Positions 1 to 5,713 of a stretch of DNA of 6,780 nucleotides are shown piece by piece (position 1 is the first letter of the stretch; every line of letters begins with the position of its first letter). The translations under genes and the position numbers were made by a program. The notes beneath the pieces were generated by a model. That model was not told the DNA's origin and did not search any database. It saw only the letters and a list, made by a program, of their open reading frames with translations. Origin of the DNA: Thermoleophilaceae bacterium (GTDB lineage: Bacteria; Actinomycetota; Thermoleophilia; Solirubrobacterales; Thermoleophilaceae); assembly GCA_013695885.1 (NCBI GenBank), contig JACCZP010000323.1, positions 1 through 6,780 of the forward strand, read 5' to 3'.

Positions 1-1007
1 GTGCCGTCGTTCTCGTGTGCCGGCCCGAGGAGGATCTCCTCGACGCTGCCGTTCTGCACGGTGGAGACCCGCGCGCCGCGCGGCAGCGCCGGGTGGAAGG
101 TAGCCATGCCCCAGTGGTAGCCCCGACCGGGCGCCTCGTAGGCGCGCGCGAGCGGGGAGCCGATCATCACCGCGTCCGCCCCGCAGGCGAACGCCTTCGC
201 GACGTCGCCGCCGGTGCGCATCCCGCCGTCGGCGATCACGTTGATGTACTCGCCGGTCTCCAGCATGTGCTGGGAGCGGGCGGCCTGCACGTCGGCAATG
301 GCCGTGGCCTGCGGAACCCCGATGCCGAGCACGCCGCGAGTCGTGCACGCCGCGCCGGGCCCGACGCCCACGAGCACCCCGACCGCCCCCGTGCGCATGA
401 GGTGGAGCCCGGTGGAGTAGGACGCGCAGCCGCCGACCACGACCGGTATCGGCACCTCGCGGGTGAACTCCTTGAGGTTGAGCGGCTCGGAGGTGAGCGA
501 CACGTGCTCGGCCGAGATGACCGTGCCCTGGATGACCAGCACGTCGAGCCCGGCCTCGAGGGCGAGCTCGTAGTGGCCGCGGACGCGCTGGGGGGTGAGC
601 GACGCGGCTGCCACCACGCCGTGCTCCTTGATCTCGCGCACGCGCTGGGAGATGAGCTCGGGGATGACCGGCGCCTGGTAGATGCGCTGCATCTCGTGGG
701 TGGCGCGCTCGGGCGGCAGGCCCGCGATGCGCTCGAGCTCGGCGCCGGGATCCTCGTAGCGCGTCCAGATGCCCTCCAGGTTGAGGACGGCAAGGCCCCC
801 GAGCTTGCCGACGATGCCCGCGGTCTCCGGCGAGACCACCCCGTCCATGGCGGCGGCCATGAGCGGCAGCTCGAACCGATATGGCCCGAGCGTCCACGCG
901 ATGTCGATGTCGTCGGGATCGCGCGTGCGCCGCGACGGGACGATCGCTATGTCGTCGAAGCCGTAGGCGCGCCGGCCCTTCTTGCCCTTGCCGATCTCTA
1001 CTTCCAT
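1..1007 (-). CDS. guaB3: GuaB3-type IMP dehydrogenase-related protein, 3' end outside the window
   Basis: A cytoplasmic TIM-barrel enzyme of the IMP dehydrogenase/GMP reductase family, the CBS-less GuaB3 branch common in actinobacteria and cyanobacteria. 335 codons are visible; the C-terminus runs off the left edge. The loop GVGPGAACTTRG (214-225) carries the presumed catalytic Cys221. GGC at 192-194, DGGMRTGGD (260-268) for phosphate binding and GSPLARAYEAPG (283-294) follow in family order. No Bateman (CBS) insertion lies between the N-terminal barrel strands (MAAAMDG, 50-56) and the catalytic loop, which separates it from canonical GuaB. The ATG at 1007 gives the usual MEVEIGKGKKGRRAYGFDD beginning. 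It has an AGGG seven bases upstream, which also forms part of a possible -10 (TAGGGT). It follows the kinase gene after 61 bp. The family is clear. Whether it makes XMP from IMP or does a related reaction cannot be decided here. Confidence 0.93.
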   Translation of the reverse strand, partial: MEVEIGKGKKGRRAYGFDDIAIVPSRRTRDPDDIDIAWTLGPYRFELPLMAAAMDGVVSPETAGIVGKLGGLAVLNLEGIWTRYEDPGAELERIAGLPPERATHEMQRIYQAPVIPELISQRVREIKEHGVVAAASLTPQRVRGHYELALEAGLDVLVIQGTVISAEHVSLTSEPLNLKEFTREVPIPVVVGGCASYSTGLHLMRTGAVGVLVGVGPGAACTTRGVLGIGVPQATAIADVQAARSQHMLETGEYINVIADGGMRTGGDVAKAFACGADAVMIGSPLARAYEAPGRGYHWGMATFHPALPRGARVSTVQNGSVEEILLGPAHENDG

Positions 1008-1013
1008 GGCGAC

Positions 1014-1043
1014 ACCCTAGGTTCGATGACGGACGGATATCGA
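1014..1043 (-). promoter_or_regulatory. candidate promoter of guaB3, possibly leaderless
   Basis: On the minus strand TAGGGT (1019 to 1014) fits the actinobacterial -10 pattern TANNNT. It is followed by exactly six bases (GTCGCC) and then the guaB3 ATG, so transcription would start at or next to the start codon. TCGATA (1043 to 1038) sits 18 bp further upstream and matches four of six -35 consensus bases. The same bases offer a weak AGGG ribosome site, so a leadered operon transcript is the alternative reading. This is inferred from pattern only. Confidence 0.35.
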
Positions 1044-1047
1044 CGTT

Positions 1048-1066
1048 AGCGCCCGGCGCCGGCGCC
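1048..1066 (-). other. GC-rich hairpin just after the kinase stop codon
   Basis: The transcript can fold GCGCC (1065-1061) against GGCGC (1053-1049) around a seven-base loop, and a G-U pair can be added at 1066/1048. The core is the 12-bp palindrome GGCGCCGGCGCC at 1055-1066. No U-tract follows (the next bases are UAACGUC), so it is not a classical intrinsic terminator. It may protect the 3' end of the kinase message or partly separate it from guaB3. Confidence 0.3.
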
Positions 1067-1068
1067 CG

Positions 1069-2037
1069 TCAGGAGCCGTTCAGCGCCGGCTCCCCCAGCA
1101 CCTCGAGATCCACCTCGGGCACGAGCCGCTCCACCCCGCGGCGGTCGAGCACTCCGGCGCCGAGGTGGCGGGTGGACTCCGCCCCGGCCGCCACCGCCAG
1201 GCGAAGGCAGTCGAGCGGCTCGGAGCCGTCGTGGCGGCCGGCCACGTAGCCCGCCAGGAAGGCGTCGCCCGACCCCACCGTGGAGACCGCCTCCTCGGTC
1301 CGCTCGAGCACCGCCCGGCAGAGCCGCGGGCCGGCGTCGTCTCCGCCCAGCAGCGCGACCGCGCCCGACGAGAGGGTCATGATCGCCTCGCGGGCACCGA
1401 GCTCGGCGATCTCCCGGACCGCTTCGAGACGATCCTCGTCCTCGGCGAACTCGTGCCCCACGAGCTCCTCGGCCTCGAGCTCGTTGGGAGTCACCAGGTC
1501 GGGCTCCGCCCTTACGGCGTGGCGAAGTGGCTCCCCGTCGACGTCGAGCACCGTGGCCACCCCGAGCCGCCTGACCTCGGCGATCATCCGCCCGTAGAGC
1601 CCGGGGTCGGTGTTGCGCGGCAGCGACCCGGCGAACACGCACAGGCTCGCCCCGCGCGCGAGATAGAGGACCTTCTCGACGAAGCGCTCGAGCTCCTCCT
1701 CGGTGACCGTCGGGCCGCGCTCGTTGATCTCGGTCTGCTCGCCGGTGGCCGGGTCGAGGACAGCCGTGGAGGTGCGGGACTCCTCGGCGATCAGCGTGAA
1801 GTCGTTGACGATGCCCTCGGCGGAGAGCTGCTCGGCGATCAGGGTACCGGTGGGCCCGCCGGCAAGGCCGGTGGCGATCACGGGTCGCTCGAGCGCGCGG
1901 AGGGCGCGGGCGACGTTCACGCCCTTGCCGCCCGCCATGGAGGTCGTCTCCACCGAGCGGTGGCGGCGCCCGAGCCGGAAGTCCGGCACCGACAGCGTGC
2001 GGTCGATCGCTGCGTTCGGTGTGACCGTGACGATCAT
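1069..2037 (-). CDS. pfkB: 1-phosphofructokinase family (PfkB/ribokinase fold) phosphosugar kinase
   Basis: 322 residues, full length for the FruK/LacC/PfkB group, which uses ATP to phosphorylate a sugar phosphate such as fructose 1-phosphate, fructose 6-phosphate or tagatose 6-phosphate. The N-terminus MIVTVTPNAAIDRT is typical of the group. GGKGVN (36-41) is the substrate loop, FAGSLPRN (135-142) and TPNELEAEEL (183-192) follow, and TVGSGDAF (253-260) holds the presumed catalytic base Asp258 with the anion-hole glycines. The ATG shares four bases (ATGA) with the carboxypeptidase stop, which points to translational coupling. TACCGT ends six bases before the ATG and could also serve as a -10. 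No PTS or fructose regulator is visible nearby, so the exact substrate is open. Family is confident; naming it FruK rather than PfkB would be a guess. Confidence 0.9.
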   Translation of the reverse strand: MIVTVTPNAAIDRTLSVPDFRLGRRHRSVETTSMAGGKGVNVARALRALERPVIATGLAGGPTGTLIAEQLSAEGIVNDFTLIAEESRTSTAVLDPATGEQTEINERGPTVTEEELERFVEKVLYLARGASLCVFAGSLPRNTDPGLYGRMIAEVRRLGVATVLDVDGEPLRHAVRAEPDLVTPNELEAEELVGHEFAEDEDRLEAVREIAELGAREAIMTLSSGAVALLGGDDAGPRLCRAVLERTEEAVSTVGSGDAFLAGYVAGRHDGSEPLDCLRLAVAAGAESTRHLGAGVLDRRGVERLVPEVDLEVLGEPALNGS

Positions 2038-3272
2038 CGGGCGACGGTAGCCCGGCGACGGCGCCCGCGTCTCCCTCGTCGGCGACCGATGGCCAGTACC
2101 CCGATGCCGACCACGAGCAGCACGAGCGCGCCGAAGGCGAAGGGCAGTCCAGAGTCGAGTCGGTGCAGGAGCCCGGCCTCGGGCACCGCGGCGGTGGTCA
2201 CGAGCGGCACCGTGCGCACGGCACGCCCCTCGTAGTAGACGGTCGCCTCACCCACCCGACGCCCGGCCGGCATCGGACCCGAGAGCTCCTCCGGGGCATC
2301 CACGCGCGTCGAGGGGCGGCGCCCGCGCCGCACGGTCAGCGAGACCGACCGCGCCGGCGCGAGCCCCACGCCGCGCCCGTCGAACCCGTCGACGCGCGCC
2401 CGCGCCGCCGACCGTCCCTCGTCGAGCGCGCGTACCCGCCGGAAGCGCCCGAGGCCCCAACGAAGCAGGGCGAGGCTGTCGGCGTCGCGCGCCGCCTCGC
2501 TCGGCTCTCCGAGCACCACGCTCACCACCCGCGCGCCCTTCCGCGACGCCGACCCCACCAGCACGTAGCCGGCCTGCCGGGTGTGCCCGGTCTTCACGCC
2601 GTCCACGAAAGCGTGGCCGCGCACGAGGCGGTTGCGGTTGATCACCACGCGCGGGCGCGAGCCGCTGCGGAGCTCGGCGCTCGTACGGTCGACGATCCGC
2701 GCGAAGCGCCGGTCGCGCAGCAGGCGCCGCGCCAGCGTGGCCAGGTCGCGCGCGCTCGAGCGGTTGTCGGGGTCGTCGAGGCCTATGGGGTTCGCGTAGC
2801 TCGTGGAGCGCAGGCCGAGCTCGCGGGCGCGCTGGTTCATCAGCCGCACGAAGGCCCTCCGCGAGCCCGCGATCCGCTCCGCGAGCGTCACGCTGGCGTC
2901 ATTGGCGCTCTCGAGGAGAAGGGCGACTAGCAGGTCGCGCACCCGCATGCGCTCGCCGGTGCGGAGCCCGATCCGTGACTCGGCGGGGAGGGCCTGGTAG
3001 GGCACGGCCGCGTAGGTCTCGCCCAGCTGTGCCCGCTCCAGTGTGAGCAGCGCGGTCATGAGCTTGGTGGCGCTGGCGATCGCGCGGGGCTCGTCCGGAT
3101 TCTCGTCGAGGAGGACCTCGCCGGTGGCCGCGTCGACCACGATGGCGCCGGAGCCGCCGGGGTCCGGGGCGCCGGAGGGCACCCTGGCGTATGCGGTGGG
3201 GACGCCCGTGACCAGGAGAAGGGCGGTCACCGCGAGGACAACGAGGCCCGCGCCGCCCCGAGGGCTCCTCAC
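2034..3272 (-). CDS. D-alanyl-D-alanine carboxypeptidase (peptidase S11, DacA/PBP5-like)
   Basis: A 412-residue exported serine DD-carboxypeptidase that would trim the terminal D-Ala from peptidoglycan stem peptides. A signal peptide spans residues 1-29 (hydrophobic VVLAVTALLLVTG, then TAYA). The three active-site motifs are present and in order: S67-A-T-K70, S122-A-N124 and K227-T-G229. Residues about 280-360 form a small all-beta C-terminal domain. A transmembrane helix (about 377-396) follows, then an Arg-rich cytoplasmic tail. A single-helix anchor differs from the amphipathic anchor of E. coli PBP5. The GTG start at 3272 is chosen because it begins the signal peptide and forms a GTGA overlap with the LysM stop. 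The open frame continues upstream to 3965, but that extension is antisense-frame noise over LysM and pyrF. The stop overlaps the kinase start. Class is confident; the paralogue name is not assignable. Confidence 0.93.
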   Translation of the reverse strand: MRSPRGGAGLVVLAVTALLLVTGVPTAYARVPSGAPDPGGSGAIVVDAATGEVLLDENPDEPRAIASATKLMTALLTLERAQLGETYAAVPYQALPAESRIGLRTGERMRVRDLLVALLLESANDASVTLAERIAGSRRAFVRLMNQRARELGLRSTSYANPIGLDDPDNRSSARDLATLARRLLRDRRFARIVDRTSAELRSGSRPRVVINRNRLVRGHAFVDGVKTGHTRQAGYVLVGSASRKGARVVSVVLGEPSEAARDADSLALLRWGLGRFRRVRALDEGRSAARARVDGFDGRGVGLAPARSVSLTVRRGRRPSTRVDAPEELSGPMPAGRRVGEATVYYEGRAVRTVPLVTTAAVPEAGLLHRLDSGLPFAFGALVLLVVGIGVLAIGRRRGRRGRRRRATVAR

Positions 3273-3601
3273 TCGCGGAGCTTCAGCTTCTGGCCAGGCT
3301 GGAGCGTCTGGGCGTCGAGGCCCGGGTTCAGCTCCTGGAGCTGCTCGGGGGTGCGGCCCGTGCGCTCCGCGATCGAGCCGAGCGTGTCCCCTGCCCGCAC
3401 CTTGTAGGTGGCGCGGCCGCGGGCTCGGGGCCGCTCGGAGCCGGCCTCGCGCTCGGCGCCGGCCTGCTCGGCATCCCCCCCGCCGCTGGGGCCCGATCCT
3501 CCTACCACCGAGCCCGTGACCACCGCCAGGAGAAGCACCGCGAACACGATGAGCGCGGCGGGCGCTAGCAGGCGCATCCGGCTCCCGGGCTGCGCGTTCA
3601 T
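3269..3601 (-). CDS. membrane-anchored LysM domain protein
   Basis: 110 residues: a short basic N-terminus, one transmembrane helix (about 11-33), a flexible Gly/Glu/Arg-rich linker (34-63), and one LysM domain (about 65-109) with YKVRAGDTLGSIAERTG and a closing LQPGQKLKL. LysM binds the N-acetylglucosamine-containing glycan of peptidoglycan, so the protein probably sits in the membrane with the domain outside. It has no catalytic domain and may act as a wall anchor or scaffold. Its stop overlaps the start of the DD-carboxypeptidase gene by four bases, so the two are probably made together and act on the same wall. The ATG at 3601 has no clear Shine-Dalgarno; Met9 (3577) is an alternative start closer to the hydrophobic segment. 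Domain assignment is strong; the precise role is inferred. Confidence 0.88.
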   Translation of the reverse strand: MNAQPGSRMRLLAPAALIVFAVLLLAVVTGSVVGGSGPSGGGDAEQAGAEREAGSERPRARGRATYKVRAGDTLGSIAERTGRTPEQLQELNPGLDAQTLQPGQKLKLRE

Positions 3602-3629
3602 GAGCGGGCGATGGTAGCGGGGAGACGGT

Positions 3630-3643
3630 CCGCGCTCCCGCGG
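3630..3643 (-). other. short hairpin in the pyrF-LysM gap
   Basis: CCGCG (3630-3634) and CGCGG (3639-3643) are perfect inverted copies around a four-base loop, in the 66-bp gap between the pyrF stop and the LysM start. There is no U-tract downstream, so a terminator is unlikely. RNA processing or no function are both possible. Confidence 0.25.
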
Positions 3644-3667
3644 CGAAGGGGCGACTCGGGCGGCGCA

Positions 3668-4564
3668 TCACCCCGCTGCCCGCGAGAGGGCCCATGCCGC
3701 TTCGCGGAGCTCGTCGGCCGCCGCGGCCGCCGCGCCGGCGGGGTGCCCGCCGCGCTCGCGGTGGGCGTCGACGATCGACCGCGATGCGGTGACGAGCCCG
3801 CCCGCCGGATGGGGCGCGAACGCCGGGCCGAGCTCCTCCACCCGACCTCCCTGGGCTCCGACGCCGGGCATCAGGAAGATGGCGCGCGGCGCCAGCTCGC
3901 GCAGGCGGGCGAGCAGGCCGGGTTTCGTGGCTCCGGCCACCACGCCGACGCTCGAGAGGCCGCACGCTCCGGTGGCCTGCTCGCCGGCCTCGTGCACGAG
4001 CCGGGCCAGGCGCTCGTGCAGCGGCGAACCGCCGACCGAGGCGTCCTGGAGCTCGGCCGCGCCGGGGTTGGAGGTGCGTACGAGCACGAAGCAGCCGGCC
4101 CCCTCGCCGACCGCGCGCGCGACGAACGGCTCGAGAGAGTCGACTCCGAGCAGTGGGTTGAGGGTGACCGCGTCGGCGCCGAGCCCCGGCACCGGGCCGA
4201 ACGGCCCCGGCGTGTCACCGAGCAGCCCCTGCGCGTAGGCGCGCGCCGTGACCGGCACGTCGCCGCGCTTGCCGTCGGCGATCGTCAGGAGGCCGCGCGC
4301 TCGGGCGTAGGCCACGACCTCGGCCAGCATCGACCATCCCGGCCCCCCCAGGCGCTCGAAGCATGCGAGCTGGAGCTTGACGGCGACGCACGCACCCCCG
4401 GCGGCCTCGATCGCTGCACGACAGTGGACGGCCACGGCCATGGCCGTCCGCTCCGCGACGTCCGAGCCGCCCGGCGAAGCGGGACCCTCTGCCAGGGCCT
4501 CCGGCCACAGGGCCATCGGATCCGGGTCGAGCCCGAGCACGACCTGGCTGCGACGCTCGAGCAC
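3668..4564 (-). CDS. pyrF: orotidine 5'-phosphate decarboxylase, type 2; N-terminal start uncertain
   Basis: Catalyses the last step of UMP synthesis, OMP to UMP plus CO2, in the cytoplasm. From the GTG at 4564 it is 298 residues. GLDPD (11-15), K63-L-Q, the catalytic D97-G-K99-R-G-D102, RTSNPG (163-168), GATKP (211-215) and the phosphate-loop PGVGAQGG (233-240) mark the type-2 (actinobacterial and myxobacterial) form. The frame stays open upstream of 4564 and reads DPFSDRLAAL before the GTG. This resembles the first helix of known type-2 enzymes, such as the FGLRLAEA segment of the M. tuberculosis protein as I recall it. No ATG, GTG or TTG was found in that frame between the HU stop and 4564, so the real start may be a rare codon such as the CTG at 4621-4619. 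It lies 83 bp downstream of HU and 66 bp upstream of the LysM gene. The enzyme call is firm; the N-terminus is not. Confidence 0.92.
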   Translation of the reverse strand: MLERRSQVVLGLDPDPMALWPEALAEGPASPGGSDVAERTAMAVAVHCRAAIEAAGGACVAVKLQLACFERLGGPGWSMLAEVVAYARARGLLTIADGKRGDVPVTARAYAQGLLGDTPGPFGPVPGLGADAVTLNPLLGVDSLEPFVARAVGEGAGCFVLVRTSNPGAAELQDASVGGSPLHERLARLVHEAGEQATGACGLSSVGVVAGATKPGLLARLRELAPRAIFLMPGVGAQGGRVEELGPAFAPHPAGGLVTASRSIVDAHRERGGHPAGAAAAAADELREAAWALSRAAG

Positions 4565-4647
4565 GAGCGCCGCGAGCCGGTCGGAGAACGGGTCCGACTG
4601 GTGCGGCGGGCGGGTCCGCAGATCCGCCCCGGAGGGGGTTCCCGCGA

Positions 4648-4920
4648 CTAGTTGACGGCCTTCTTGAGGGTGGACCCGGCGCTGAACCGCGGCACCTTGC
4701 TGGCCGAGATCTGGATCTTGGCCCCCGTCTGGGGGTTCACGCCCTGGCGCGCGCCGCGCTCCGCGACGGAGAACTTGCCGAACCCGGTGAAGTTCACCTC
4801 GCCGCCGCGCTTCAGCGTCTCCTCGATCACGTTCAGAACCGCGTCGACGGCAGCTGCCGCGTCGGTCTTCTGCAGGTCGGCCTCGGCCGCCACCTGATCC
4901 ACGAACTCGGCCTTGGTCAC
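4648..4920 (-). CDS. hup: HU family DNA-binding protein
   Basis: A 90-residue nucleoid protein, the normal length for bacterial HU. It binds DNA as a dimer without strong sequence preference, bending it with two beta arms. The N-terminal helical half is MTKAEFVDQVAAEADL and onward to about residue 38. The signature GEVNFTGFGKFSV (40-52) is nearly invariant in the family. The arm covers roughly 53-75 with NPQTG (63-67), where the intercalating proline lies, and the protein ends in KKAV-N. It lacks the long Lys/Ala-rich tail of mycobacterial HupB. The GTG start is fixed by the perfect AAGGAGG four bases upstream. It is the promoter-proximal gene of the left block and probably the most strongly translated one. 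Confidence 0.96.
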   Translation of the reverse strand: MTKAEFVDQVAAEADLQKTDAAAAVDAVLNVIEETLKRGGEVNFTGFGKFSVAERGARQGVNPQTGAKIQISASKVPRFSAGSTLKKAVN

Positions 4921-4924
4921 GTCT

Positions 4925-4931
4925 CCTCCTT
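4925..4931 (-). promoter_or_regulatory. ribosome binding site of HU
   Basis: AAGGAGG on the minus strand, followed by AGAC and the GTG start codon. It is a full match to the anti-Shine-Dalgarno and the strongest site in the window, which suits an abundant nucleoid protein. It settles the GTG at 4920 as the start. Confidence 0.85.
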
Positions 4932-4952
4932 ACAAGGGGTCACGAAGGAGCG

Positions 4953-4961
4953 AACCTAACA
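4953..4961 (-). promoter_or_regulatory. extended -10 promoter of HU
   Basis: The minus strand reads TGT-TAGGTT (4961 to 4953), an extended -10 (TGn plus TANNNT), about 32 bases before the HU start codon. No good -35 hexamer is found 16-18 bp upstream, which an extended -10 can tolerate. Initiation would fall near 4946, leaving a leader of about 25 bases that carries the ribosome site. The surrounding gap (4921-5083) holds no other gene that I can support. Confidence 0.45.
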
Positions 4962-5083
4962 GCGGGGACGGACACCGCGCGGCTCCTTCTGCGGGCTCGC
5001 CGCCGCTACGGAGTGCGCAACACGCGGAAAGTCCGGCAAACAATCGCCGCCGCGAAGCCCCGCCGGCCACTCGCGCTCGGCCC

Positions 5084-5338
5084 TCAGAGCTCGTCCTCGA
5101 GGAGGTCGTCGGCCACACCGACGTCGGGCTGGTCCTCGAGCGCGACGGCCACCAGGCCGTCGGCGATGAAGAGGACCTCGTCGTGGTCCACGGTGCCGGA
5201 ACGAAGGACGCTCGGCTCCCCGGCCGGGTCGTAGAGCAGCACCCGAGGGAGACGGGACTGCTGACGTCGGCGCACCGCCGCAGCAACGCTCTCGGCCAGT
5301 CCGGTGGCTCGGGCCACCGCTCCGCGACGATCCTTCAC
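5084..5338 (-). CDS. hypothetical protein, 84 residues, coupled to the roadblock-like gene
   Basis: I do not recognise this protein. A basic N-terminal segment (about 1-32, rich in Ala and Arg and probably helical) is followed by what look like beta strands (PRVLLYDP at 31-38, EVLFIADGLVAVAL at 54-67) and a strongly acidic tail (68-84, ending in EDEL). There is no signal peptide, membrane helix or cysteine. The GTG start overlaps the upstream stop as GTGA, and a GGAGG lies ten bases before it, so both ribosome re-initiation and direct entry are possible. The tight coupling suggests a partner or regulator of the roadblock-like protein. Function is unknown; that it is coding is supported by the overlap, the ribosome site and the even amino acid composition. 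Confidence 0.7.
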   Translation of the reverse strand: MKDRRGAVARATGLAESVAAAVRRRQQSRLPRVLLYDPAGEPSVLRSGTVDHDEVLFIADGLVAVALEDQPDVGVADDLLEDEL

Positions 5339-5694
5339 GCCGTCGCACCCTCCAGGTCGACCAGCACCCGGTGGAGGTCGAAGAGGACGAGCGAGGAGAG
5401 GGCCATGCGCTCAGCGACGATCGCCACCGACCACCGTGGACGGCGTGCGGCGAACACCGTCGCCGTCCTGGTCGAGACCTCGATCGACCCGAGGACCTCG
5501 CCGTCGGCGCTGCGCTCGGCGCGTTCGAGGAGCTCGAGTGCAAGGTCGCCCATCCGTCCGGCGCGCCGCTCGTCCTGGCAGGAGGAGGCCGCCACCCGGC
5601 CCTCGCGGTCCAGCACCACGGTCGCCCGGATCCCGGTCCCGAGCTCACCTAGGAAGAGGACGGCCTCCTCCGGCGTGCGGGCGGTCGTGGTCAC
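5335..5694 (-). CDS. roadblock/LC7-like domain protein
   Basis: 119 residues from the GTG at 5694. The order of elements resembles a roadblock/LC7 domain: an initial helix (EEAVLFLGEL), a strand pair with a turn (ATVVLDREGRVAASS, about 24-38), a long helix (RMGDLALELLERAER, about 47-61), two more strands (GSIEVSTRTATVFAARR, then WSVAIVAE) and a final helix (SLVLFDLHRVLVDLE). Such proteins dimerise and often regulate small Ras-like GTPases, but no GTPase gene is visible here. The start could also be the ATG at 5730, adding 12 residues (MRERATAVFCPE) and running 17 bp into the divergent small gene. I prefer 5694 because the extra residues lie outside the domain and a TATTCT sits eight bases before it. 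The next gene starts inside its stop codon. The domain call rests on pattern, not on a search. Confidence 0.62.
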   Translation of the reverse strand: MTTTARTPEEAVLFLGELGTGIRATVVLDREGRVAASSCQDERRAGRMGDLALELLERAERSADGEVLGSIEVSTRTATVFAARRPRWSVAIVAERMALSSLVLFDLHRVLVDLEGATA

Positions 5695-5701
5695 CTCCGG
5701 G

Positions 5702-5708
5702 CAGAATA
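5702..5708. promoter_or_regulatory. candidate bidirectional -10 between divergent start codons
   Basis: The heptamer CAGAATA lies in the 19-bp gap between two divergent GTG codons. On the plus strand CAGAAT ends six bases before the GTG of the small membrane protein. On the minus strand TATTCT ends eight bases before the GTG of the roadblock-like gene. Both spacings are those of leaderless transcripts with TANNNT-like -10 elements. It is an AT-rich island in very GC-rich DNA. No convincing -35 is seen on either side. Confidence 0.35.
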
Positions 5709-5713
5709 CCGCC

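Noticed and set aside
15..1049. 344-codon plus-strand open frame across guaB3
   Set aside because: Antisense to a gene with all its family motifs; the translation is low-complexity Arg/Ala/Gly/His-rich text as expected from GC-rich DNA.
1055..1066. Palindrome GGCGCCGGCGCC as an operator or recombination site
   Set aside because: It lies just after a stop codon, is pure GC in GC-rich DNA and has no partner copy; an RNA hairpin is the simpler reading.
1165..2235. 356-codon plus-strand open frame across the kinase
   Set aside because: Antisense shadow of the PfkB-family gene, with no recognisable domain.
3273..3965. Upstream extension of the carboxypeptidase frame to give 643 residues
   Set aside because: It would read through LysM and pyrF in another frame as Arg/Pro-rich noise; the signal peptide begins at the GTG at 3272.
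3611..4651. 346-codon plus-strand open frame across pyrF
   Set aside because: Antisense shadow; the opposite strand encodes the full set of OMP decarboxylase motifs.
5041..5067. Possible terminator after the 84-residue protein gene
   Set aside because: The GC-rich segment forms only about four good pairs before mismatches, and the following ATTGTTT is not a proper U-tract.
4913..5713. Plus-strand frame leading into the small membrane protein
   Set aside because: Low-complexity Arg/Ser text over the two minus-strand genes; only the final 46 residues have protein-like character.
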